From Achromobacter sp. AONIH1 (GTDB lineage: Bacteria; Pseudomonadota; Gammaproteobacteria; Burkholderiales; Burkholderiaceae_B): a DNA stretch of 64,000 nucleotides. Each line of letters starts with the position of its first letter. Position 1 is the first letter of the stretch. Where the stretch lies: contig NZ_CP026124.1 in NCBI RefSeq assembly GCF_002902905.1, positions 2,542,001 through 2,606,000 of the forward strand, read 5' to 3'. Position numbers and translations under genes: made by a program. The notes below the pieces were generated by a model, which saw nothing but the letters and a program-made list of their open reading frames with translations, had not been told where the DNA came from and did not search any database. Below are positions 48,381-56,424 of this stretch, in pieces.

Positions 48381-49907
48381 CTAGCGGTCTTGCGCCGCCA
48401 GCAACGACACTTCCCGACGCCGCCGCTGCCGCACCGCCGAGACCATCAACAGGCAGATCAGCAGCACGCAGGCGGCCACGAAGCCCAGGCTGATGGGGCG
48501 CGTCACGAAGATCGACAGTTCGCCGCGCGACAGCAGCAGCGCGCGGCGGAAGTTCTCTTCCACCATCGGTCCCAGCACGAAGCCCAGCAGCAGCGGCGCG
48601 GGTTCGAAGCGCAGCCGCATCAGCGCGTAGCCGGCCACGCCGAACAGCGTCACCATGCCCACGTCGAACAGGTTGTTGTTGGTGCTGTACACGCCCACGC
48701 AGACGAAGAACAGCGCCGCCGGGAACAGGTAGCGGAACGGCACCGTCAGTAGCCGCACCCACATGCCGATCAGTGGCAGGTTCAGCAACAGCAGCAGGAT
48801 GTTGCCGACCCAGAAGCTGGCGATCAGCCCCCAGAACATGTCGGCGTGCTCGACCATCATCTGCGGTCCGGGCTGGATGCCGTGGATGATGAGCGCGCCC
48901 AGCATCAGCGCCATGACCGGATCGCCGGGGATGCCCAGGCTCATGGTCGGGATGAAGCCGGTCTGCGTGGACGCGCTGGTGGCGGCCTCGGGCGCGGCGA
49001 TGCCTTCGATGGCGCCGCGGCCGAAGCGGCGCGGGTCGCGCGCGACCTTCTTCTCGGTGGCATACGAGATGAAGGACGCGATGGTCGGCCCGGTGCCGGG
49101 CAGGATGCCGAAGGCCGCGCCGATGGCCGTGCCGCGCACCAGCGCGCCGCGCGACTGCTTGATGTCGCCGGCCTCGGGGCGCATGGACTTCATGCTGATC
49201 TTGGCGGCGGTGACCTTGGCGTCGCCGCCCAGCCGGTTGATGTTCTTCAGGAAGTCGGCCACGCCGAACAGCCCCATCGCCAGCGCCACGATCTGCAGCC
49301 CGTCGCTCAGTTCCAGCACGCCGAAGTGAAAGCGCATCACGCCGGTATTGACGTCGGTGCCGACCACGCCCAGCAACAGTCCCACCACCACCATGGCCAC
49401 GCCCTTGATGGCCGAGCCCTTGGCCAGCGTGGCGCCGGCCAACAGGCCCAGCATCATCATCGAGAAGTACTCGGCCGGGCCGAACTTGAAGGCCACGTCC
49501 ACCAGCAGCGGCGAGAACAGGATCATCGCCAGAATGCCGATCGAGGCGCCGAAGAACGACGAGAACATCAGCATGAACAGCGCCGAGCCGGCCTTGCCGT
49601 TGCGCGCCAGCGGATTGCCGTCCAGGCAGGCGACCGCGTGCGAGGCCGTGCCGGGCAGGTTCAGCATGATGGAGGTGATGCCGCCGCCATACTGCGAGCC
49701 GTAGTAGATGCCCGACAGCATCACCAGCGCCGCGGTCGGCGTCATGGTGTAGGTCAGCGGCAGCAGAATGGAGATGGCGGCCAGCACGCCCATGCCGGGC
49801 AGCACGCCGATCAGGTTGCCCATGAACACGCCGAAGGCCGCCCACATCAGGTTGTCGAGCGCGAAGGCGATGGAGAACCCGTGCATCAGGTTGTTGAAGA
49901 TTTCCAT
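48381..49907 (-). CDS. tctA: Tripartite tricarboxylate transporter, large permease subunit TctA
   Basis: This 508-residue inner-membrane protein has about 11-12 helices. It carries TctA-family motifs GVLPGMGVLAAISILLPLTY, GIYYGSQYGGGITSIMLNLPGTASHAV and ALGIPGDPVMALMLGAL in separate parts. It carries the transport path of a sodium- or proton-driven TTT carboxylate transporter. It follows tctB by 6 bp. The periplasmic binding protein (TctC/Bug type) is not encoded here; in this bacterial group such receptors are often located elsewhere. Confidence 0.95.
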   Translation of the reverse strand: MEIFNNLMHGFSIAFALDNLMWAAFGVFMGNLIGVLPGMGVLAAISILLPLTYTMTPTAALVMLSGIYYGSQYGGGITSIMLNLPGTASHAVACLDGNPLARNGKAGSALFMLMFSSFFGASIGILAMILFSPLLVDVAFKFGPAEYFSMMMLGLLAGATLAKGSAIKGVAMVVVGLLLGVVGTDVNTGVMRFHFGVLELSDGLQIVALAMGLFGVADFLKNINRLGGDAKVTAAKISMKSMRPEAGDIKQSRGALVRGTAIGAAFGILPGTGPTIASFISYATEKKVARDPRRFGRGAIEGIAAPEAATSASTQTGFIPTMSLGIPGDPVMALMLGALIIHGIQPGPQMMVEHADMFWGLIASFWVGNILLLLLNLPLIGMWVRLLTVPFRYLFPAALFFVCVGVYSTNNNLFDVGMVTLFGVAGYALMRLRFEPAPLLLGFVLGPMVEENFRRALLLSRGELSIFVTRPISLGFVAACVLLICLLMVSAVRQRRRREVSLLAAQDR

Positions 49908-49913
49908 GGCCGA

Positions 49914-50384
49914 TCAACCCCAACGGAACAGCGGGAACTGCAACTGCAGCCCCCAGGAGAACACGGCCAGGCCCAGCAGCGTCACGCCCACGGACAGCAG
50001 CGCCGCGCTCTTGACCGTGTGCTGGCGGTCGCCCAGCGCCGAGATGAACACCAGCGCCAGCGTGGCCGGCACCAGGCCGCCGAACTTGCCCAGCGCGATG
50101 AAGGCCAGCAGTCCGCCGATGATGCAGCCCCAGCCGCGCCAGTCCGGCGCCGCGTCGACCTCGGCCTCTTCGTCTGCCGCCTGCGGCGCGTAGCCGGCCC
50201 GCACGATGGCCGCGCCCAGCAGCGCCAGCAGCACGCCCAGGATCATCGGGAACATGCCCGGGCCCATGCGGGCCAGCGAGCCGACGTTGTAGCTGGCCGC
50301 GTGGATGGCGGTGCCCAGCCCCAGCGCGATCATCGCGCCTCCGGCCCACCATTCGCGCCGCACGGCGCGGGATTGTTGCTGCAT
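49914..50384 (-). CDS. tctB: Tripartite tricarboxylate transporter, small permease subunit TctB
   Basis: This 156-residue membrane protein has four hydrophobic segments. It contains the TctB pattern WWAGGAMIALGLGTAIHA, GSLARMGPGMFPMILGVLLALLGA and a C-terminal LGLAVFSWGLQLQFPLF. It is first in a two-gene operon with tctA. A 15-bp palindrome (50454-50468) lies 70 bp upstream. Confidence 0.93.
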   Translation of the reverse strand: MQQQSRAVRREWWAGGAMIALGLGTAIHAASYNVGSLARMGPGMFPMILGVLLALLGAAIVRAGYAPQAADEEAEVDAAPDWRGWGCIIGGLLAFIALGKFGGLVPATLALVFISALGDRQHTVKSAALLSVGVTLLGLAVFSWGLQLQFPLFRWG

Positions 50385-50453
50385 GGTTCGATCCTCCCTT
50401 TTTGCGGCATGCAGGCGCCGGACGCACGCCTTGCTGACGCTTGGTTTAAAAGA

Positions 50454-50468
50454 AACTGAATTTCAGTT
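50454..50468. promoter_or_regulatory. Palindromic candidate operator between tctB and the AraC gene
   Basis: The sequence AACTGAA, T, TTCAGTT is a perfect 7-bp dyad around a single central base. It stands in the otherwise GC-rich divergent region, 70 bp upstream of tctB and 219 bp upstream of the AraC start. The binding protein is unknown. Confidence 0.45.
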
Positions 50469-50686
50469 GAACGCGAGTCTAGGGAGCGAGACTTCCGATT
50501 GGCTTTCACTGCGGCGGAATCGGATGGCTGCTCGGGGCATCGCGGGGGAAAACCAAGGGAAATCCCCGGTGCCGCCAAGCGCGGGCGCGGGCCTGGGGCG
50601 GCTTGCGGAAGGGCAGGGTTCGCGGGCTTGCTACCATGAAGCCGGAGCCGGCTTGTTGCCGGCCCGGGGACGGCGGGGGCGAGTGC

Positions 50687-51502
50687 ATGGACGGCAAAGA
50701 CAGGCGAAAGGATTGGGTGGCGCGCGCCCCGCGGACCGCCGGGCTGGAACGGATCGAAGCCTATTTCGGCGGTCGCGGCTATGAGATGCATCGCCACGAC
50801 ACCTATGCCATCGGCCGCACCTTGTCCGGCGTGCAGAGCTTTCACTACCGGCGCGGACTGCGCCACAGCCTGCCCGGCGGCACGCTGGTGCTTCATCCGG
50901 ACGAGGCGCACGACGGTCAGGCCGGCACCGACGCGGGTTTTCGCTATCGCATGCTCTATGTCGAGCCCGCCCTGGTGCAGCGCATGCTGGGCGGGCAGCC
51001 CCTGCCTTTCGTGCCGGGCGGTCTGTCCGACGATCCGCGCCTGCGCGCGGCTGCCGAGCCGCTGCTGCGGACGATGAGCCAGCCCCTGGATCCGCTGGAA
51101 GAGGCGGACGCGCTCTACGATCTGGCGCAAGCGCTGGCCACCGTCGCCGGCCAGCGTGGCGGTCGCCGCGCGTTCGACTATGGCGCGGCCGAGCGGGCAC
51201 GCCAGCGCATCCATGATGGATTGGCCGGCCGGCTGACCTTGGCGGACCTGGAAGCAGCCAGCGGTCGCGACCGCTGGAGCCTGTCGCGCGATTTCCGCGC
51301 GCTGTACGGCGTCAGCCCCTATCGCTATGCCACGCTGCGTCGGCTGGATGTGTGCCGCCGGCTGATGCTGGCGGGGCAGGGCCTGGCCGAGGCCGCGCTG
51401 GCCGCGGGGTTCACCGATCAGAGCCACATGAGCCGCCATTTCTCGGCAGCCTATGGCATGCCGCCGGGGCGCTGGCTGGCGATGCTGAGGGCGGGCGCCT
51501 GA
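50687..51502 (+). CDS. AraC-family transcriptional regulator
   Basis: This protein of 271 residues has an N-terminal cupin-like arabinose-binding-type sensor ([36 protein letters not shown] in parts). A C-terminal double helix-turn-helix follows ([48 protein letters not shown]). I chose ATG 50687; ATGs at 50603 and 50636 would add a Pro/Gly-rich stretch. AraC regulators of this shape often control a neighbouring transporter or exporter; here tctBA or the downstream cupin gene are candidates. Confidence 0.87.
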   Translation: MDGKDRRKDWVARAPRTAGLERIEAYFGGRGYEMHRHDTYAIGRTLSGVQSFHYRRGLRHSLPGGTLVLHPDEAHDGQAGTDAGFRYRMLYVEPALVQRMLGGQPLPFVPGGLSDDPRLRAAAEPLLRTMSQPLDPLEEADALYDLAQALATVAGQRGGRRAFDYGAAERARQRIHDGLAGRLTLADLEAASGRDRWSLSRDFRALYGVSPYRYATLRRLDVCRRLMLAGQGLAEAALAAGFTDQSHMSRHFSAAYGMPPGRWLAMLRAGA

Positions 51503-51609
51503 GACGTGCAGCGGTGCGGCCAGGCAGGGCCGCCCAAGCTGCACGATCTTACAAGACCGCTATCCCGTCGACCGGTAGCCTGGAGTTTTCACATTCCAGG
51601 AGTCGCAGC

Positions 51610-51972
51610 ATGTCCGCCGCCATCAATTTCGCCCGCAAGTTCAACCTCATCAAGGAGCAATGGACGCCCAAGGTCATTGCCGAGATGAACGACTACCAGT
51701 TCAAGCTCGTCAAGATCCAGGGCGAGTTTGTCTGGCACTCGCACGCCGATACCGACGAGACCTTCATCGTCATCGACGGCGAGCTGCGCATCGACCTGCG
51801 CGACGGCGCCGTGACGCTGGCGGCAGGGGAAATGGCGGTGGTGCCGCGCGGCGTCGAACACAGGCCCCATGCCGAGCGCGAAGCCTGCGTCCTGCTGATC
51901 GAGCCGCGCGGGGTGCGCAATACCGGCGACCGGGAAGGGGAGCGGACCGCGCCAAACGATGTGTGGATCTAG
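51610..51972 (+). CDS. Small cupin-domain protein
   Basis: This 120-residue single cupin has the two conserved motifs: [21 protein letters not shown] (two His and one Glu, plus the later His) and [17 protein letters not shown]. The metal-binding residues are therefore complete. Proteins of this kind include dioxygenases, isomerases and sensors; the sequence does not choose. Longer frames starting upstream are shadows of the AraC gene. It begins 107 bp after the AraC gene. Confidence 0.85.
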   Translation: MSAAINFARKFNLIKEQWTPKVIAEMNDYQFKLVKIQGEFVWHSHADTDETFIVIDGELRIDLRDGAVTLAAGEMAVVPRGVEHRPHAEREACVLLIEPRGVRNTGDREGERTAPNDVWI

Positions 51973-52124
51973 GCGGGAACGTCGTGCCGGCGGCGATGCC
52001 CTGGCGCGCGCCGGTGGCGCGCCCAGGGGTTGTACGGCGCTGGAAGTCCGCAGGCAAGGTCCGGTCAGCGCCGGCGCGCTGTCCTGTCGGTGATGAAAGC
52101 GAGGCGGGATTAACACCATCGGTA

Positions 52125-52148
52125 GAACAGTTTGTTCCGACCAGAACA
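52125..52148. promoter_or_regulatory. Three alternating GAACA/TGTTC half-sites upstream of the nitroreductase gene
   Basis: GAACA (52125-52129), 3 nt, TGTTC (52133-52137), 6 nt, GAACA (52144-52148) form two overlapping dyads. They lie about 90-110 bp upstream of the nitroreductase ATG, in a promoter-like, less GC-rich stretch. Such an array suggests cooperative binding of a dimeric regulator, for example one that responds to quinones or oxidants. That identity is inference. Confidence 0.5.
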
Positions 52149-52236
52149 TGCGTTTCCGATGGTTCATGTCATGTGCCCGACGGTAGAATTCGTCCACATC
52201 GAACTCTCTATCTACCAGTCGAAAGGCAATATTCTC

Positions 52237-52836
52237 ATGAGCAACGCTTATATCGACGCGCTGAAGAAGCGCCGCACGCAGTACGCGCTGGGCCGCAACC
52301 TGTCCCTGTCCAAGGAAGAGCTGGTCGCCCTGGTCAAGGACGCGGTCAAGCACAGCCCCTCGTCGTTCAACTCGCAAAGCTCGCGCGCGCTGGTGCTGTT
52401 CGGCGCCGAAAGCGTGAAGCTCTGGGATCTGGCCATCGAAGCCGTGCGCAAGGTCGCCCCGGCCGAAGGCTTCGACAAGACCGAAGCCAAGCTCAAGAGC
52501 TTCGCCGCCGGCGCCGGCACCATCCTGTTCTTCGAAGACCAGGACGTGGTCCGCAGCCTGCAAGAGAAGTTCGCGCTGTACGCCGACAACTTCCCGGTCT
52601 GGTCGGAACAGGCTGGCGGCATGGCCCAGCTGTCGGTCTGGGCCGCGCTGGCCAACGCCGGCGTGGGCGCCAGCCTGCAGCACTACAACCCGCTGGTCGA
52701 CGCCGACGTGGCGCGCGAGTGGAACATTCCCGCCAGCTGGAAGCTGCGCGCGCAGATGCCGTTCGGCTCGAACGAAGCCGGCTTCGGCGAAAAGGCCTTC
52801 ATGGACGACGCCGAGCGCTTCCGCGTGGCCGGCTAA
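52237..52836 (+). CDS. Nitroreductase-family flavoprotein (HBN1/FRM2-type)
   Basis: This 199-residue FMN-binding protein of the short nitroreductase branch starts MSNAYIDALKKRRTQYALG. It has HSPSSFNSQSSRALVLFG (FMN-binding), TILFFEDQDVV and the SVWAALANAGVGASLQHYNP motif. Enzymes of this branch reduce nitroaromatics, quinones or lipid-like substrates with NAD(P)H. I chose ATG 52237; an upstream extension lies over the promoter region. It is followed by a strong bidirectional terminator. Confidence 0.9.
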   Translation: MSNAYIDALKKRRTQYALGRNLSLSKEELVALVKDAVKHSPSSFNSQSSRALVLFGAESVKLWDLAIEAVRKVAPAEGFDKTEAKLKSFAAGAGTILFFEDQDVVRSLQEKFALYADNFPVWSEQAGGMAQLSVWAALANAGVGASLQHYNPLVDADVAREWNIPASWKLRAQMPFGSNEAGFGEKAFMDDAERFRVAG

Positions 52837-52871
52837 GCCTGGTGGGGCCTGCGCCCCGCCGGTTTTGCGCG

Positions 52872-52914
52872 AAACCCGCGCCCGTCTCCATGGAGACGGC
52901 GCGGGTTTTGTTTT
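52872..52914. terminator. Bidirectional terminator between nitroreductase and csaA
   Basis: A long stem (AAACCCGCGC..CGTCTCC paired with GGAGACG..GCGCGGGTTT) with a 2-nt apex is flanked by A residues on the left and TTTTGTTTT on the right. It separates two convergent genes. Confidence 0.85.
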
Positions 52915-52930
52915 GGGTGGCGCGCGGCGC

Positions 52931-53302
52931 TCAGGTCAGCCGCGCGCCGTTCGGCACGTCTGCGTCCGGCGCGGCCAGCACGATGTCGCCGGCCGCGTCG
53001 GCGAAGCCCAGCACCAGCACTTCCGAGCGCACCGGGCCGATCTGGCGCGGCGGGAAATTCACCACGGCCATCACGCGCCGGCCCGGCAGTTCTTCCAGCG
53101 TGTAGTGCGCGGTGATCTGCGCCGAGCTTTTCTTCACGCCCACGCCCGGCCCGAAATCGATGGCCAGCTTGTAGGCGGGCTTGCGCGCTTCGGGAAAGGC
53201 CTCGGCGGTCTGGATCGTGCCGACGCGGATGTCCACCTTCATGAAATCGTCGAAACCGATGGCGTCGGCGGGCGGGGACGCGGGATCTTGCGTGTAATGC
53301 AT
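52931..53302 (-). CDS. csaA: CsaA-like tRNA-binding-domain chaperone
   Basis: This 123-residue single OB-fold tRNA-binding domain has the signatures FMKVDIRVGTIQTAEAFPEARKPAYKL (in parts), SAQITAHYTLEELPGRRVMAVVNFPPRQIG (in parts) and SEVLVLGF. CsaA proteins are stand-alone relatives of the C-terminal domain of methionyl-tRNA synthetase; in Bacillus CsaA has chaperone-like activity in protein export. Full length for the family. Confidence 0.93.
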   Translation of the reverse strand: MHYTQDPASPPADAIGFDDFMKVDIRVGTIQTAEAFPEARKPAYKLAIDFGPGVGVKKSSAQITAHYTLEELPGRRVMAVVNFPPRQIGPVRSEVLVLGFADAAGDIVLAAPDADVPNGARLT

Positions 53303-53368
53303 GCGGATCTCTCTGTATGAATCGTGGGGAAACCTGCCCGCATTATCCCCCTACGCTCCGCCGTGGCC

Positions 53369-54196
53369 TCAGACCGGCAGCAGGGGTTCGGCCTGGTGGG
53401 CGCGATGCAGCAGCGCCAGGAAGCCGGGCGCCGGCGGCACGTCGATCGCGCCGATGCGCCGCAGGGGCACGCCGGGCGTCCACGAATTCATCACCACGGC
53501 GCCTTTCAGCGCGCGCAGGTCTTCAGCCTTCAGCTCCTGCTCGCGCTGCGGCGCGCCCAGCCGGTCCAGCTGCCGGCGCACGATGCCCATCATGGTGCCG
53601 CCCAGCATCGCCGCCCGTGGCCACACCACGTATTCGCCATCCCAGAACGCCAGGTTCCAGATCGTGGCCTCGCTCAGCCGTCCGCGCCGATCGACAAAGG
53701 CCGCGTCGTCGTGGCCCTGGCTGGCGGCCTCGCGCAGCAGATAGGTCTTGGCCACTTCGCCCACATGCTTTACCCCGGGCAGCATGCGTTCGTGCTCGAC
53801 CAGCGCCAGCGACAAGGGGCCGGCGGGCCCGCTGGACGGCGGCGCGGTGCGGACCAGCAGGCGCGGGCGCGCGCCGGGACCGGCGATGGTGAATTCACCG
53901 GCGGGGGAGTACACCGTGGCCGTCAGCGACAGGTCCGGCGGCCCGGCCTGGATCGCCGCGCGCAGGCGCGCCTGCACTGCTTCGTCGGGCAGCGCTTGCC
54001 CATACAGCGCCTGCGAGCCAGCCCGCAGCCGGGCCAGATGCAGGTCCAGGCCGCGCGCGCGGCCGTCGCGGATCTGCAGGGCGGTGAAGTGGGCATAGCC
54101 GGCGAAGGCCAGCGGCGCCAGCGCGGCGGCGTCTGCGTCCTGGCCGTCGACCTGAGAGACATAGCGGATATTCGGGGAAAGCGGATCTGTCGTCAT
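53369..54196 (-). CDS. Class IV PLP-dependent aminotransferase-like protein
   Basis: This protein of 275 residues belongs to the branched-chain aminotransferase/aminodeoxychorismate lyase fold. The PLP lysine lies in GVKHVGEVAKTY (about K143), followed by DDAAFVDRRGRLSEATIWNLAF and the phosphate-binding GGTMMGIVRRQL. D-amino-acid aminotransferase, ADC lyase and branched-chain aminotransferase types are all possible; the sequence does not decide. I chose ATG 54196; ATG 54250 would overlap the divergent promoter. It is divergent from a LysR gene. Confidence 0.85.
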   Translation of the reverse strand: MTTDPLSPNIRYVSQVDGQDADAAALAPLAFAGYAHFTALQIRDGRARGLDLHLARLRAGSQALYGQALPDEAVQARLRAAIQAGPPDLSLTATVYSPAGEFTIAGPGARPRLLVRTAPPSSGPAGPLSLALVEHERMLPGVKHVGEVAKTYLLREAASQGHDDAAFVDRRGRLSEATIWNLAFWDGEYVVWPRAAMLGGTMMGIVRRQLDRLGAPQREQELKAEDLRALKGAVVMNSWTPGVPLRRIGAIDVPPAPGFLALLHRAHQAEPLLPV

Positions 54197-54297
54197 GGGA
54201 TGTTTGAACGGAATGAGATGGCGTTCAATATCCCTTATTGATGCTGGCATGGGAAACGAGTATTTTTCGAAGCACCATCAAGCAGAATTTGAAGATC

Positions 54298-55218
54298 ATG
54301 AGCCGCGTCTTTCCCGCCGGCCGGGCCTTGCGCACCTTCGAGGCCGCCGCCCGCCATCTGAACTTCAGTCGCGCCGCCGACGAACTCGGCCTGACGCCCG
54401 CCGCCGTCAGCTACCAGATCAAGGACATCGAGGCGCAGCTCGGCCTGGCGCTGTTCGCGCGCACCAGCCGCAGCATCCGGCTGACGCCGGCGGGCGAGGC
54501 GCTGGCCGGCGCCGCCGCCGATGCGCTGGACGGCCTGCGCCGCGCCACCGCCCGGGCGCGGCGGCTGGCGCGCGGCCAGCAGACGCTGCGCCTGTCGGTG
54601 GGCGCGCGCTTCGCCACGAACTGGCTGCTGCCGCGCCTGCCGCGCTTTCGCGCCGCGCATCCGCAATGGGAGCTGAGCTTCGACATCAGCGATGAACTGC
54701 GCGACTTCGACGCCCATGACCTGGACGCGGCCATCCGATATGGCGCGGGCCGCTATCCCGGCGTCGTGACGCACCGGCTGTTCAGCACGGTGGTGGTGCC
54801 GGTCTGCAGCCCGCGCCTGCTCGAAGCCGGTCCGGCGCCGCGCCAGCCGCGCGACCTGGCCGCGCATACGCTGTGCTACGTGGATTGCCGGCCCGGCGGC
54901 GTGGTCTGGCCCAACTGGGCGCTGTGGATGGCCGCCGCCGGCGTGCCGGATTTCGATGACAGCGGCTGCGTCGCCTTCACAGAATCCAGCCATGTGGCGC
55001 AGGCGGTCATGGACGGCGGCGCGGTCGGCCTGGTGGAGCGGGAGCTGGTCGCGCGCGAACTGGCCGAGGGCCGGCTGATCCAGCTGTTCGACGTGGGCGT
55101 GGCGGCGGGCGGCGACCATGCCTATCACCTGGCCTATCCCGAATCCGGCGCCAAGGCGCCGGGCGTGGCGGCGCTGCGCGATTGGATGCTGGCGGAATTG
55201 GGGCGTTCCGATGCCTGA
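54298..55218 (+). CDS. LysR-family transcriptional regulator (GcvA-like)
   Basis: This protein of 306 residues has the GcvA-type N-terminus (RALRTFEAAARHLNFSRAADELGLTPAAVSYQIKDIEAQLG in parts) and an effector domain with CYVDCRPGGVVWPNW and QAVMDGGAVGLVERELV. I chose ATG 54298; an upstream ATG at 54238 would add 20 non-family residues. The gene is divergent from the class IV aminotransferase, which it probably regulates. Confidence 0.88.
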   Translation: MSRVFPAGRALRTFEAAARHLNFSRAADELGLTPAAVSYQIKDIEAQLGLALFARTSRSIRLTPAGEALAGAAADALDGLRRATARARRLARGQQTLRLSVGARFATNWLLPRLPRFRAAHPQWELSFDISDELRDFDAHDLDAAIRYGAGRYPGVVTHRLFSTVVVPVCSPRLLEAGPAPRQPRDLAAHTLCYVDCRPGGVVWPNWALWMAAAGVPDFDDSGCVAFTESSHVAQAVMDGGAVGLVERELVARELAEGRLIQLFDVGVAAGGDHAYHLAYPESGAKAPGVAALRDWMLAELGRSDA

Positions 55219-55322
55219 AATCGCCGCGCGGCGCGCGCCGCCGGCCGTGCATAATCACGCATGGCCGGCCCGCGCACGCGGCCGATGGCCGTCCCTCCCC
55301 AGCCTCTCGCAAAGGAACCGCC

Positions 55323-56381
55323 GTGGACCGGATACTCTCGGAATTGTCGACGACCCTGCCCAACGCCAAGAGCGTCGAGGAGCTGGCGCGCCCGCTGCTG
55401 GACATGCTCGGGGCCATCACCGGGCTGGAGTCCACCTACCTGACCTCGATCGACCTGCAGGCCGGCATCCAGCACGTGCGCTATGCGCGCAACGACGGCG
55501 GCATGCAGATCCCCGAAGGCATGGACGTGCCCTGGGCCGACACGCTGTGCAAGCGCGCGCTCGATGAGGGGCGCACCAGCACCAGCGATGTCGCGAGCTG
55601 CTGGCCGGACTCCGAGGCCGCGCGCAAGCTCGGCATCCAGACCTATGTCAGCGCGCCGGTGCGCGCCGACGACGGCACGTTGCTGGGCACGCTGTGCGGC
55701 GCCAGCGCCAGCCAGCAGGCCGTCGCGCCGCAGGCCGAGGCCGTGCTCAAGCTGTTCTCCGCCATGCTCGCCAACTTCATGGAACGCGAGCTGCTGGTCG
55801 AGCAACTGCGCTCGGCCAATGTGCGGCTGCTGTCATATGCGCTGAGCGATCCGCTCACCGGCCTGCCCAATCGCCGCGCCATCTACGAAGAGCTGGAACG
55901 CCTGCAGGGCCGCGCGCTGCGCGAGGGCGGCAGCATCCTGGTCGGCGTGATCGACCTGGACGGCTTCAAGTCCATCAATGACGCCCACGGGCACCAGAAC
56001 GGCGACATCTTCCTGCAGGAAATGTCGCGCCGGTTGGCTATCTCGCTGCGCGCCTCCGACATGCTGGGCCGGCTGGGCGGCGACGAGTTCGTGCTGATCG
56101 GCCCGGGGCCAGCCCTGGCGCGCGGCGACGCCGGTCCCATCGGCCACGAGGTCCTGCGCGGCGAGGCCGAAGAGGCCGCGCGCGCGCTGGAGGACCGCAC
56201 GGCCGCGGCCACGCTCGGCAACTTCCAGCTGGGCGAGATCACGCTGCCCTACGACGGCGCCAGCGTCGGCGTGGTGGCGCTGGATCCGCGCGGCCTGAGC
56301 GCCGAGGAAGCGGTCAGGCTGGCCGATACGCGCATGTACGTGGTCAAGCGGGCGCGCAAGGGCGCGCGCGTGATGCACTGA
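55323..56381 (+). CDS. Diguanylate cyclase with N-terminal GAF domain
   Basis: This protein of 352 residues has a GAF sensor (about 10-155, SVEELARPLLDMLGAITGLESTYL in parts; YVSAPVRADDGTLLGTLCG) and a GGDEF domain (about 180-350). The active-site loop is intact (RLGGDEFVLIG), and DPLTGLPNRRA and DLDGFKSINDAHGH are present, so c-di-GMP synthesis is expected. An RxxD inhibitory site (RASD) stands five residues before GGDEF, so product inhibition is likely. The start is GTG 55323 with AAGGAA upstream. It precedes the convergent adhesin-secretion operon. Confidence 0.92.
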   Translation: MDRILSELSTTLPNAKSVEELARPLLDMLGAITGLESTYLTSIDLQAGIQHVRYARNDGGMQIPEGMDVPWADTLCKRALDEGRTSTSDVASCWPDSEAARKLGIQTYVSAPVRADDGTLLGTLCGASASQQAVAPQAEAVLKLFSAMLANFMERELLVEQLRSANVRLLSYALSDPLTGLPNRRAIYEELERLQGRALREGGSILVGVIDLDGFKSINDAHGHQNGDIFLQEMSRRLAISLRASDMLGRLGGDEFVLIGPGPALARGDAGPIGHEVLRGEAEEAARALEDRTAAATLGNFQLGEITLPYDGASVGVVALDPRGLSAEEAVRLADTRMYVVKRARKGARVMH

Positions 56382-56424
56382 GCGCGGCCGGCGGCGTGAC
56401 CGCCCGGCGCCAACGCGCCAGTTC

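Noticed and set aside
48050..48493. Plus-strand open frames between the srf operon and tctA
   Set aside because: They run antisense into tctA, have arginine/proline-rich sequences typical of GC-rich shadow frames, and lack any recognisable domain.
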